Made by a program: the position numbers and the translations under genes. From NCBI RefSeq assembly GCF_904849725.1, contig NC_058524.1:490799763-490863762 (forward strand): a DNA stretch of 64,000 bases. Reading direction: 5' to 3'. The notes under the pieces are model-generated. The model was not told the origin of the DNA. It did no database searches and worked only from the letters and a program-made list of their open reading frames with translations. The DNA comes from Hordeum vulgare subsp. vulgare (lineage: Eukaryota; Streptophyta; Magnoliopsida; Poales; Poaceae). Positions 1-10,484 of the stretch are shown piece after piece (position 1 is the first letter of the stretch; each line of letters opens with the position of its first letter).

Positions 1-39
1 TATATCTGTTATGTGCAAATCATATATTGTCATCAATCC

Positions 40-56
40 ACCAAAAAGAGGGAGAT
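40..56 (+). promoter_or_regulatory. Polypurine tract
   Basis: A run of purines directly abuts the LTR start. The same sequence style, reverse-complemented, adjoins the LTRs at 15817, 21419 and 52959. This is the plus-strand primer site for reverse transcription and it fixes the element's orientation as plus. Confidence 0.6.
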
Positions 57-360
57 TTTTAGGGCATATTTATCCCTAAGTGGTTTTAGTGATTGATGAC
101 AATGCCTGTGCGGACTAATCGTGTGCATTGAGCATTTCATATAACTCATATCTAGGCACAAGACAATTCGATGCCCCTCGGAATCTCTCAAAGATGGTTG
201 CTTTCCATGTTTCTCTTTGGTGGATTTGAGTCATAGGAAAGCCATACTATTAAGAGGGGGTCCATGTCGGAAAGGTTTGGGTGGAATCATCACGTACACA
301 TTTAGTGCACCACCTTTTCCCTAGCTACAATGGATCTCCATACCCATCTTTGATCTTTAT

Positions 361-655
361 GCAAAAGGGCTAGCGGTAGTACCGCCGGTGTTAGCGGTAG
401 TACCACTGGCACAACGGTAGTACCACTCTAGGAGCGGTAGTAATTATTTACTACCGCTCTATGAGCAGTACGTACTACCGCCCTCAGAGTGGTAGTAATT
501 TTTTACTACCGCTCCGACGGACTTTTTCGCATACTTTTCGCCCATAGTAGTAGCCAGGGTAGTAATTTATTACTACCGTGGTTGGTGAGATGCAGAGTGG
601 TAGTACCGCTCTTAGGAGCGGTAGTACCACTTGGCTATTGATGTGGTGGGTGCGT
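361..655 (+). repeat. Cluster of GCGGTAGTACCGC-type palindromes
   Basis: At least seven imperfect copies of a short self-complementary unit based on gcggtagtaccgc lie within about 300 bp. Some are expanded so that two half-sites face each other across an AT-rich spacer, for example near 433-470, 490-515 and 545-580. The cluster ends about 25 bp upstream of a TATA box. Function is unknown; possible roles are cis-regulatory sites or hairpin formation in the transcript. Confidence 0.75.
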
Positions 656-678
656 AACGGTTGGATCTTACCCCCCAC

Positions 679-687
679 TATATAAAG
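679..687 (+). promoter_or_regulatory. LTR TATA box
   Basis: TATATAAAG on the plus strand, following a C-rich run, as expected for the LTR promoter of this plus-strand element. Confidence 0.6.
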
Positions 688-980
688 GTGTCTTCTTCTT
701 CGAGGAGCTCACCTTTAACCTCTCCAAGCTCCATTGTTGCTCCATAAGCTTATTTTTGCCCGATCTCTCTCCCTAGCCAATAAAACTTGTTGATTTTCTA
801 GGGATTGCTTGAGAGGGCCTTGATCTACACTTCCACCAAGATATATTTGATTCCCCCCACAAATCCGTTGCGGATCTTGTTACTCTTGGGTGTTTGAGCA
901 CCCTAGACGGTTGAGGTCACCTCGGAGCCACATTCCATCGTGGTAAAGCTTCGAGGTCTTGTTGGGATCCTCCAAGCTTT

Positions 981-1363
981 GCAGGAGGAGGTGGTCATGC
1001 TGCCGGACGAGGCGAGGAAGGTGAGGCCGATGGCGAGATTGAGGTCGTCATCCATGGCGAGTGGCCGGGAGCGCGCACGGGCGGGAGGGTTTTGGGAAAG
1101 TGGAGGGAAATGGTGGAGGATTTGCCACCAACTGGCGGGCCAGGGGGAGTAGTTGGCGTGTGGCATGCGCGACCGTCTCATGTCCATGTCGATGCAAATG
1201 AGGCTCAAAAATGTGTGGGGAATGGGTCCGTAGATGGACAAAAAGCGGAGGTGCGTCCATTTGGGTCGACGTGTTGGGACGACTTTTCTTTCCGCAGCGA
1301 CCAAAATGGACACGCGCACACGAAATGGATCGGCGCGTTGGAGTTTCTCTTACACTTTAAAAT

Positions 1364-1399
<36 letters not shown>

Positions 1400-1592
1400 G
1401 TATTTGTATGTAGTTTATAATAAAAATATAAAATGTTTTATATTTAGTAACAAAGAGAATATATTTCTTTCGCACCACATAAACTGGTCAACAAAACAAA
1501 TAAATAAAGTGTGAACCAACCCATGATTAGATGATTATATCTATTATTAAAGGAAATCAAACGTCGTCGTGATGTTTCGACCTCGTTGACTG
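981..1592. other. Unassigned GC-rich segment
   Basis: Between the truncated LTR and the Angela-type fragment lies about 610 bp I cannot assign. The left half is GC-rich with open frames on both strands, none longer than about 140 codons and none recognisable. The right half is AT-rich and contains a microsatellite. It could be a fragment of a DNA transposon or of a host gene; I see no diagnostic termini. Confidence 0.4.
1364..1400. repeat. Compound (AC)n-(AT)n microsatellite
   Basis: About eleven AC units run directly into about eight AT units. This is a simple sequence repeat, likely length-polymorphic. Confidence 0.9.
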
Positions 1593-1863
1593 TGTTGGGG
1601 AACGTTGCATGGGAAACAAAAAAATTCCTACGCACACGAAGACCTATCATGGTGATGTTCATCTACGAGTGGAAGATCGGATCCACATACCCTTGTAGAT
1701 CGCTAAGCGGGAAGCGTTAAGAAATGCGGTTGATGTAGTGGTACAACTTCGTGATTCAAATCACCGTCGTCCCACGATCCGTCCCGATCTAGCATCGAAC
1801 GGACAACACTTCCGCGTTCAGCACACATACAACTCGATGACGATCTCCGCCTTTTTGATCCAG
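1593..1863 (-). repeat. Angela/WIS/BARE-1-type LTR fragment
   Basis: It begins tgttggggaac, the reverse complement of this family's LTR 3' end, and is collinear with the first 270 bp of the LTRs at 38226 and 45251. It is cut at 1863 by the start of the Athila-lineage element. It is in the same orientation as the Angela-type RNase H fragment at 13718-14285, and in the correct order for a 3' LTR of one minus-strand host element. Confidence 0.85.
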
Positions 1864-4800
1864 TGATACGTCCATTTTGCATCATGCTTTTATATTGGTA
1901 TTTATCGCATTATGGGCTGTTATTACACATTATGGTACAATACTTATGCCTTTTATCTCTTATTTTATAAGGTTTACATAAAGAGGGAGAATGCGGGCAG
2001 CTGGAATTCTGGTCTGGAAAAGGAGCAAGTTTGAGATACCTATTCTGCACAACTCCAAAAGCCGTGAAAATCAGCGAGGAATTATTTTGGAATATATAAA
2101 AAATACTGGGCCGAAGAAATACTGGAGGGGAGCCACCAGGAGGCCACAAGCCTGCCAGGTACGCCCTACCTCCCTGGGCGGGTGATACGTCTCCAACGTA
2201 TCTATAATTTTTGCTGGTTCCATGCTATTATCTTGTCAAACTTTGGATGTTTTGTATGCCTTTTATATCTTTTTTGGGACTAACTTATTAACTCAGTGCC
2301 AAGTGTCAGTTCCTGTTTTTTCCGTGTTTTTGACCCTTTTCAGAGGAGAATAATTAACGAAGTCCAAACGGAATAAAACTTCCGAAAAGTTTTTTTTTTG
2401 GAACAGAAGATACGCAGGAGGCGTGAGTACCAAGGCAGAGGCCACCAGGGGAGGCCACAAGCCCCCTAGGCACGGCCAGGGGGGCCCGCGCCTAGCAGGC
2501 TTGTGGGCCCCTGTGACTCGTCTACCCTACCTCTTCCGCCTATATATTCTCGAAAAATCCAAAACTACGCGAGAGATCCACGAAAATACTTTTCCACCGC
2601 CGCAAGCTTCTGTCTCCGCAAGATCCCATCTGGGGCACGTTCCAGTGCCCTGCTGAAGGGGGATTCGGATACGGAGGGCTTCTTCATCAACACCATTGCC
2701 TCTCCGATGATGCGTGAGTAGTTCAACATAGACCTTCGGGTCCATAGCTAGTAGCTAGATGGCTTCTTCTCTCTCTTGGACCTTCAATACAAAGTTCTCC
2801 ATGATCTTCATGGATATCTATCCAATGTAATCTTCTTTTGCGGTGTGTTTGTCGAGATCCGATGAATTGTGGATTTATGATAAGATTATCTATGAATCTT
2901 ATTTGAGTTTCGTCTGATCTCTTATATGCATGACTTCGTATCCTTGTAATTCTCTTCGAGTTGTGGGTTTTGTTTGGCCAACTTGATCTATGATTCTTGC
3001 AATGGGAGAAGTGCTTGGTTTTGGGTTCATACCGTGCGGTGACCTCACCCAGTGACAGAAGGGGTAGCGAGGCACGCATCGTGTTGTTGCCATCAAGGGT
3101 AAACAGATGGGGTTTATATCTATTGCATGAATTTATCCCTCTACATCATGTCATCTTGCTTAAGGCGTTACTCTGTTCGTCATGAACTCAATACACTAGA
3201 TGCATGCTGGATAGCGGTCGATGTGTGGAGTAATTAGTAGTAGATGCAGACAGTATCGGTCTACTTGTCTCGGACGTGATGCATATATGTATGATCATTG
3301 CCTTAGATATCGTCATGACTTTGCGCGGTTCTATCAATTGCTCGACAGTAATTCGTTCACCCACCATAATATTTGCTATCTTGAGAGAAGCCTCTAGTGA
3401 ATACTATGGCCCCCCGGGTCTACTTCACACCACATTTTCAGCCTTACCCTTTTACTTTGTTGCACTTTCCACCTTCAGATCTCACTTTGCAATCAATCTT
3501 GAAGGGATTGACAACCCCTTTATAGCGTTGGGTGCAAGCTCGTTTGTGTTTGTGCAGGTACTCCGGACACTTGGCTTGATTCTCCTACTGGATGGATACC
3601 TTGTTTCTCAAACTCACCGAAATACTTACTGCTACTGTGCTGCATCACCCTTTCCTCTTCAAGGGAAAAACCAACGCAAGCTCAAGAGGTAGCAGCGCGC
3701 CTGGGTGGCTCGTGGGCCCCCTGTTACCCCTCCGGCTCCCATCTTCTGCTATAAGGAGGGTTTCGTCCCAGAAAAAATCAAATGGAGAGATTTCGGGAAG
3801 AAACGCCGCCGCCACGAGGCGGAACTTGAGCAGAACCAGTCTAGAGCTCCGGCAGGGCCATCCTGTCGGGGAAACTTCCCTCTCGGATGGGGAAATCATC
3901 GCCATCGTCATCCCCAACACTCCTCTCATCGGAGGGGACTCATCTCCATCAACATCTTCATCAGCACCATCTCATCTCCAAACCCTAGTTCATCTCTTGT
4001 AACCAATCTCCGTCTCACGACTCCGATTGGTACTTGTTAGGTTGCTAGTAGTGTTAATTACTCCTTGTAGTTGATGCTAGTTGGTTTACTCGGTGGAAGA
4101 TCTTATGTTCAAATCCTTAATGCTATTCAATACCTCTCTGATCATGAACATAATTATGCTTTGTGAGTAGTTACGTTTGTTCATGAGGACATGGGATAAG
4201 TCTTGCTATAAGTAGTCATGTGAATTTGGTATTCGTTCGATATTTTGATGCGTTGTATGTTGTCTTTCCTCTGGTGGTGGTATGTGAACGTCGAGTACAT
4301 AACACTTCACCATTATTTGGGCCTATAGTAAGGCATTGGGAAGTAATAAGTAGATGATGGGTTGCTAGAGTGACAGAAGCTTAAAGCCTAGTTTATGCGT
4401 TGCTTCGTAAGGGGCTGATTTGGATCCACTAGTTTAATGCTATGGTTAGACTTTGTCTTAATTCTTCTTTCGTAGTTGTGGATGCTTGAGAGAGGGGTTA
4501 ATCATAAGTGGGATGTTTGTCCAAGTAAGGACAACACCCAAGCACCGGTCCACCCACATATCAAAATATCAAAGTAGCGAACGCGAATCATATGAACATG
4601 ATGAAAACTAGCTTGACAGAAATTTACATGTGTCCTCGGGAGCACTTTACCTTATGTAAGAGTTCGTCCAGGCTAGTCCCTTGCTACAAAAGGGATTGGG
4701 CCATCTTGCTGCACCTTTTTTACTACTGTTACTTGCTACTCGTTACGAATTATCTTATCACACAACTATCTGTTACCGATGATTTCAGTGCGTGTAGAGA

Positions 4801-4906
4801 ATACCTTGCTGAAAACCACTTGTCATTTCCTTCTGCTCCTCGTTGGGTTCGACACTCTTACTTATCAAAAGGACTACGAAAAATCCCCTACACTTGTGGG
4901 TCATCC
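1864..4906 (+). repeat. 5' LTR of the Athila-lineage element (interrupted)
   Basis: It begins TGATACGTCC and ends near 4906 with a terminal tcatcc where LTR2 reads tcatca. It is collinear with LTR2 except for the foreign LTR at 2183-3694 plus its duplicated target. A GC-rich hairpin near position 310 of the LTR is the point where the foreign LTR entered. Confidence 0.85.
2183..3694 (+). mobile_element. Solo LTR of a second gypsy family
   Basis: A complete 1,512-bp LTR running from TGATACGTCTCC to GAGGTAGCA with no internal domain. Flanks are gcggg (2178-2182) and gcgcg (3695-3699), a 5-bp TSD with one substitution. LTR2 of the host shows the uninterrupted target. It contains its own GC-rich hairpin (about 2450-2515) and a TATA-like tatatatt at 2540-2547. 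It was formed by LTR-LTR recombination that removed the internal region. Confidence 0.85.
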
Positions 4907-4917
4907 ATACTCTTTGC

Positions 4918-4935
4918 TGGCGCCGTTGCCGAGGA
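4918..4935 (+). promoter_or_regulatory. Primer-binding site
   Basis: tggcgccgttgccgagga, 11 bp after the LTR end. This resembles the tRNA-Asp-type PBS common in Athila-lineage elements (from memory). A second, mutated copy (tggtgccgttgcc) follows LTR2 at 13568. Confidence 0.7.
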
Positions 4936-5012
4936 GTGAAGCGCCTTTGGTGATTGGAATCTGGTAAGGAAACATTTATATAGTGTGCTGAAATTTATTG
5001 ACACTTGTCACA

Positions 5013-6533
5013 ATGGAAACTAATCCTTTGAGGAGCCTGTTCGGGGTATATTCACCTCGACCGAAAGCACAAAGAGATGCTCCTCAACCTACTACACCTA
5101 CTGAAAATATTTATTATCAAATTCCTTCGGGTATGCTAGAGAAACCGTTGGCTAATCCTTTTATAGGAGATGGAACATCACATCCCGACTTGCATCTAAT
5201 CTATGTAGATGAAGTTTGTGGTTTATTTAAGCTTGCAGGTTTTCCCGAGGATGAGGTCAAGAAGAAGGTCTTTCCCTTAAATTTGAGGGATAAAGCATTG
5301 ACTTGGTATAGGCTATGTGATGACACTGGATCATGGAACTACAACCGATTGAAATTGGAATTTCATCAATAGTTTTATCCTATGCATTTGGTACATCGTG
5401 ATCGGAATTATATCTATAATTTTTGGCCTCGTGATAGACAAAGTATCTCTCAAGCTTGAGGGTGGCTTAAGTCAATGTCATATTCATGCCCCAACCATGA
5501 GCTCTCGAGAGAAATTATTATTCATAACTTCTATGCTCGGCTTTCTCATGATAATCGCACCATGCTTGACACTTCTTGTACCGGTTCGTTTATGAAGAGA
5601 GATATTGACTTCAAATGGGATTTATTGGAAAGAATTAAATGCAACTCTGAAGATTGGGAGTTTGATGAATGTAAGGAGTCAGGTATGAATCTTAAGTTTG
5701 ATTGCGTTAAATTCTTTGATGAAACAAATAATGTTCGTGATTTTAGCGCTAAACATGGACTTGACTCTGAGATAGTAGCTTCATTATGTGAATTATTTGC
5801 TGCTCATATTAATCTCCCTAGGGAGAAGTGGTTTAAATATCATCCTCCCATAGAAGTCAATGTAGTAAAACCCAATCCAGTTGAAGAGAAAGTCATTGCT
5901 TATAATGATTCTATTGTTCCTAGTGCTTACATTGAGAAACCACCTTTCCTTGTTAGAATAATGGATCATGCTAAAGCTTCAACTGTGATACGTAAGGGCT
6001 ACATTAGAACACCTACACCCCCTGAGAAAATTAAAGTTGAACCTAGCATTGATATTATTAAAGATCTCTTGGCCGATAATGTTGATGGGCATGCTATTCA
6101 ATTCTGTGAAGATGCTGCTAGAATTGCTAAACCTCATGCTAGAGACAAACATAAACCTGTTGTTGGCATGCCTGTTGTTTCTGTTAAGATAGGACATCAT
6201 TGTTATCATGGTTTATGTGACATGGGTGCTAGTGTTAGTGCAATACCTCGATATTTATATAATGAAATTAAAGATGAGATTGCACTTGTCGAGATGGAAT
6301 TTATTGGTGTTACTATTCATCTTGCTAATGGAGATACTATCTGTCCTATGGGAATTGTTAGAGATGTCGAAGTCTTGTGTGGTAAAACTAAGTATCCTAC
6401 TGATTTTCTCATTCTTGCTACCACACAAGATAGCTTTTGTCCCATCATATTTGGTAGACCTTTCCTCAATACTGTTAATGCTCAGATTAATGGTGAGAAA
6501 CAAACTGTTACTGTTGGCTTTGAAGGTGTGTGA
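5013..6533 (+). pseudogene. gag and protease region, Athila lineage
   Basis: The ATG at 5013 is inferred because the frame is continuous to 6533 and the same start is repeated after LTR2 at 13663. One reading frame is broken by stops at 5370-5372 (TAG) and about 5457 (TGA), and closed by TGA at 6531-6533. The gag-like part has the typical stretch KVFPLNLRDKALTWY. The retroviral-type protease follows with the motif CDMGASVSAIP around 6215-6250, in which the residue after the catalytic Asp is Met; Athila elements commonly vary here. No CCHC zinc knuckle is visible. Gag would form the particle and protease would cut the polyprotein. Non-functional as it stands. Confidence 0.8.
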
Positions 6534-8271
6534 CATGAATTTAATTTTTCTAAGTTTGGTAGACAACCTCATGAAAAAGAATTGTCTAGTAAGGATGAAA
6601 TTATTGCTCTTGCTTCTATTGTTGTGCCTCCTACTGATCCTTTAGAGCAATACTTTCTTGAACATGAAAATGATATGCAAATGGATGAAAGGAATGAGAT
6701 AGATAGAGTAATCTTTGAACAACATCCTATCCCTAAGAATAATTTGTCTGTTGAATTACTTGGAAATCCACCTCCACCAAAGGGTGATCGTGTGTTTCAG
6801 CTTAAACAATTACCTGATACTCTTAAGTATGCTTATCTGGATGAAAAAGAGATATATCCTGTTATTATTAGTGCTAACCTTTCAGAGCATGAAGAAAAGA
6901 AATTATTGAAAACTCTGAAGAAGCACCGTGCTGCTATTGGATATACTCTTGATGATCCTAAGGGCATTAGTCCCACTTTATGCCAGCATAAAATTAAAAA
7001 TGATCCTGATTCCAAACCAGTTGCCGATCATCAATGAACATTAAATCCTAAGATGAAAGAGGTGGTAAGAAAAGAAATACTAAAGCTCCTCGAAGCAGGT
7101 ATTATATCTATCATGTTGCTCATAGTGATTGGGTAAGTCTGGTGCATTGTGTCCCTAAGAAGGGAGGTATTACCGTTGTCCCTAATCATAAAGATGAATT
7201 GATCCCATAGAGAATTGTTACTCGCCATAGGATGGTAATTGATTTTAAGAAATTAAATAAAGCTACTAAGAAAGATCATTACCCTTTGCCTTTTATTGAT
7301 CAAATGCTAGAAAGATTGTCTAAACATACACACTTCTGCTTTCTAGATAGTTATTCTGGTTTCTCCCAAATACATGTTGCACACTCTGATAAGGAGAAAA
7401 CCACTTTTACTTGCCCTTTCGGTACCTTTGCTTATAGACGTATGCCTTTTGGTTTATGCAATGCACCTGGTACCTTTCAAAGATGTATGATGGCTATATT
7501 TTGTGAATTTTGTGAGAAGATTGTTGATGTTTTCCTGGATGATTTCTCCATTTACGGATCTTCTTTTGATGATTGCTTGAGCAACCTTAATCGAGTTTTG
7601 CAGAGATGTAAAGATACTAACCTTGTCTTGAATGGGAGAAGTGCCACTTTATGGTTAATGAAGGCATCGTCTTAGGACATAAAATTTCTGAAAGAGGTAT
7701 TGAAGTCGATAAGGCTAATGTTGATGCGATCAAGAAAATGCCATGCCCTATAGACATTAAAGGTATAAGAAGTTTCCTTGGTCATGCTGTTTTCTATAGA
7801 AGGTTCATTAAAGACTTCTCTAAGATTTCTAGGGCTCTCACCAATATCTTGCAAAAAGATATTCCATTTGTTTTTTATGGTGATTGTGAAGAAGCATTTG
7901 AAATACTTAAGAAGGCCTTTGTAACTGCACCTATTGTTCAACCACCTGATTGGAACCTACCTTTGGAAATTATGTCTGATGCTATTGATTATGTTGTTGG
8001 TGTTGTTCTAGGACAAAGAGTTGATAAGAAATTAAATGTTATTCACTATGCTAGTAAAACTGTAGACAGTGCCCAAAGAAACTATGCTACTACTGAAAAA
8101 GAATTTTTAGCAGTTGTGTTTGCATGTGATAAGTTTAGATCTTATATTGTTGATTCCAAAGTTACTATTCACACTGATCATGCTGCTATTAAATATCTCA
8201 TGGACAAGAAATATGCTAAACCTAGACTTATTAGATGGGTTCTCTCGCTACAAGAATTTGCGTGTCGTTGA
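6534..8271 (+). pseudogene. Reverse transcriptase and RNase H, Athila lineage
   Basis: Continues the gag frame to a TGA at 7035-7037, then shifts near 7110 and again near 7640. A TAG also lies at about 7209-7217. RT catalytic motifs are visible: LDSYSGFSQ (first Asp) and FLDDFSIYG (Asp pair) at about 7346-7372 and 7532-7558. RNase H follows with [19 protein letters not shown] and [11 protein letters not shown] at about 7976-8210. The first RNase H motif is a slightly altered form of the family consensus. This enzyme would copy the RNA into DNA and remove the RNA strand. Two frameshifts and several stops make it a pseudogene. Confidence 0.85.
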
Positions 8272-9782
8272 TAGGAAGAGTGCTGAGAACCCCGTAGCAG
8301 ATAACTTGTCTAGGTTAGAGAATGTTCTTGATGACCCACAACCTATTGATGATAGCTTTCCTGATGAACAATTGAATGTCATCAATGCTTTACGTAGTAC
8401 ACCTTGGTATGCTAATTATGCGAATTATATTGTTGCTAAATATATACCACCTAGTTTCATATACCAACAAAAGAAAAAGTTCTTTTATGATTTGAGACAT
8501 TACTTTTGGGATGATCACCTTTATTAAGAAGGAGTAGATGGTGTTATTAGATGTTGTGTACCTGAGCATGAACAGGGACAGATTCTACAAAAGTGTCACT
8601 CCGAGGCTTACGGAGGACACCATGCGGGAGATAGAACTGCACACAAGGTATTGCAATCCGGTTTTATTGGCCTACTCTCTTCAAGGATGCTCCTAAGTTT
8701 GTCTTTTCTTGTGATGAATGTCAAAGAATAGGTAATATCAGTAAACGTCAGGAAATGCCTATGAATTATTCACTTGTTTTTTAACCATTTGATGTTTGGG
8801 GTTTTGATTATATGGGACCTTTTCCAAAGTCCAACGGATATACTCATATTCTAGTTGATGTTGATTATGTTACAAAGTGGGTAGAAGCTATCCCAACTAG
8901 TAGTGCTGATCATAGCACCTCTATTAATATGCTTAAAGAAGTCGTTTTTCCTAGATTTGGAGTCCCTCGATATTTAATGACTGATGGTGGTTCACATTTT
9001 ATTCATGGTGCTTTCCGTAAAACGCTTGCTAAGTATGATGTCAACCATAGAATTGCATCCCCTTATCATCCTCAGTCTAGTGGTCAAGTAGAGTTAAGTA
9101 ATAGAGAAATTAAATTAATTCTGCAAAAGACTGTTAATAGGTCTAGAAAGAATTGGTCTAAGAAACTTGATGATGCACTGTGGGCTTATAGAACAGCTTA
9201 TAAGAATCCCATGGGCATGTCTCCGTATAAAATGGTTTACGATAAAGAATGTCATTTACCTCTTGAGCTAGAGCATAAGGCTTATTGGGCAATCAAAGAG
9301 CTCAACTTTGATTTCAAACTTGCCAGTGAGAAGAGGTTATTTGATATTAGCTCACTTGATGAATTGAGAACTCAGGCATATGAAAATGCAAGTTGTTTAA
9401 AGAAAAGGTTAAGAGGTGGCATGATAAAAGGATACAAAAACGTGAGTTCAATGTAGGTGATTATGTCTTGCTATACAATTCTCGTTTAAGATTTTTTGCA
9501 GGCAAGCTTCTCTCTAAATGGGAAGGTCCTTACATTGTTGAGGAAGTATATCGTTCCGGTGCCATAAAAATCAAAAACGCGGAAGGTAATTTCCCGAGAG
9601 TTGTAAATGGGCAAAGAATCAAGCATTATATCTCAGGTACTCCCATAAATGTTGAAAGCAATATTATTAATACCATAACTCCGCAGGAGTACATAAGGGA
9701 TATTTACCAGCTTGTTTCAGACTCCAAAAACGAAGAGGTATGTGATTCGGTAAGTAAACCGACATCAAAACTTTTCCAATAG
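8272..9782 (+). pseudogene. Integrase, Athila lineage
   Basis: A linker and an HHCC-type zinc-binding region (about 8560-8760) precede the catalytic core in a frame starting near 8812. Within that frame (residue 1 at 8812) the catalytic triad is D18, D58 and E94; D58 and E94 have 35 residues between them, the D-D(35)-E pattern. The C-terminal part (9393-9782) is in another frame after a frameshift near 9400 and ends at TAG 9780-9782. A stop at 8527 and a TAA near 8782 also interrupt it. It would insert the cDNA into the chromosome. The catalytic residues survive although the frame does not. Confidence 0.85.
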
Positions 9783-9832
9783 AAATTTTTTCTCCATTTT
9801 GGAATATTTAGAAAAATAGAAAAATTTAAAGT

Positions 9833-9932
9833 AGTCCGGAAAGTGCACGAGGAGGCGACAAGCCTGCCAGGCGCGCCCTACCCCCTGGGCGCGCCTGGGG
9901 GACTCGTGAGCACCTCGTGTGCCTCCCGGACT
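9833..9932 (+). repeat. 100-bp imperfect hairpin after pol
   Basis: Two 45-base arms (9833-9877 and 9888-9932) pair without gaps at 33 of 45 positions. The terminal 7 bp (agtccgg) and the inner 11 bp (ccaggcgcgcc) pair perfectly across a 10-base loop. It sits 50 bp after the pol stop and about 135 bp before the next ORF. The inner arms match the GC-rich hairpin in this element's LTRs. Confidence 0.8.
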
Positions 9933-10067
9933 CCGTTTTCTTGTGGAATACTCCTTATGGTCGGTAAAAATTCATTATATTGTCTCCCGAAAGGTCTGAT
10001 CCTTGTATCACACAAATTTTCTCTGTTTTTGTTTCGAGCTTGTTTCAGTAGCAGATTTAGGGAAATT

Positions 10068-10484
10068 ATGTCATCTCAAGAATCTGTCGGGGAGAATGAT
10101 TTCCCTCAAGTCTATGAAGAGGTAAATGCTGATTTGAAAAGGGTGGAAGTCACGGGGGCTAAGGAAGAGCTGTTGGAAGAAACCAAGGGCAAAACTAAGG
10201 AGGAGAATCCGGCGTCGGACAAAGGGAAATATGTGCTCAACAAGGAAGAAGCTGAGGAACAGGATTTCCTCCAACCCTACCTCCACCTGCTATCTCCATC
10301 CTTTATCGAACTCTTGAGGTTATGTGAAATAACTCGTGTTTGCAATACTTATCTCACCCGTGAAGTTATTTTGTTGGAGAAACGAATCATAGAGCTCCAA
10401 AGTATAAATCGAAGATTGATGGCCCTCTTGGAACTAAAAGACAGGATTACTTCATCACCATCACCCCTGAAGGAAGATAATTAA
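10068..10484 (+). CDS. Small 3' ORF of unknown function, Athila-lineage element
   Basis: An uninterrupted frame of 138 codons from ATG 10068 to a TAA. The start was chosen because upstream in-frame sequence back to 9843 runs through the hairpin and looks non-coding. The product is acidic and hydrophilic in its first 70 residues (many Glu, Lys, Asp). It ends in a probable coiled coil with regularly spaced Leu/Ile (about residues 95-130, including EKRIIELQSINRRLMALLEL). No signal peptide or membrane segment is visible, so an envelope role is not supported. It lies in the position where Athila elements often carry an extra gene. It is notable for being intact in an element whose gag-pol is heavily broken; chance survival is possible given its short length. 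Confidence 0.55.
   Translation: MSSQESVGENDFPQVYEEVNADLKRVEVTGAKEELLEETKGKTKEENPASDKGKYVLNKEEAEEQDFLQPYLHLLSPSFIELLRLCEITRVCNTYLTREVILLEKRIIELQSINRRLMALLELKDRITSSPSPLKEDN

Larger units (their letters stand above)
1..980 (+). mobile_element. 3' end of a Sirevirus-like copia LTR retrotransposon
   Basis: The window opens in the last bases of an internal region. A purine-rich tract (ccaaaaagagggagat, about 40-56) immediately precedes an LTR beginning near 57. The LTR resembles, in the opposite orientation, the LTR remnant at 15557-15817: both share a stretch around a ggatttgagtc / aggaaagcc core and a gatgcccct block. No coding sequence of this element lies in the window. The LTR stops matching near 980, so its 3' part is missing and no TSD can be read. 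The Sirevirus assignment rests on the polypurine tract style and LTR similarity and is an inference. Confidence 0.6.
57..980 (+). repeat. Truncated 3' LTR
   Basis: The LTR starts just after the polypurine tract, with a first base pair that appears mutated from TG. It holds a cluster of short palindromes (about 361-655), a TATA box (679-687) and a leader after it. Sequence continuity is lost around 970-980, where GC-rich unrelated DNA begins, so the LTR is 3'-truncated. The exact breakpoint is uncertain by about 15 bp. Confidence 0.6.

Noticed and set aside
361..655. Regularly repeated palindromes suggesting a CRISPR array
   Set aside because: Units are short, unevenly spaced and without unique spacers of constant length; the setting is a plant LTR.
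9843..10067. Upstream extension of the small 3' ORF to 9843
   Set aside because: The extension reads through the hairpin and has no start context; the ATG at 10068 is more plausible.
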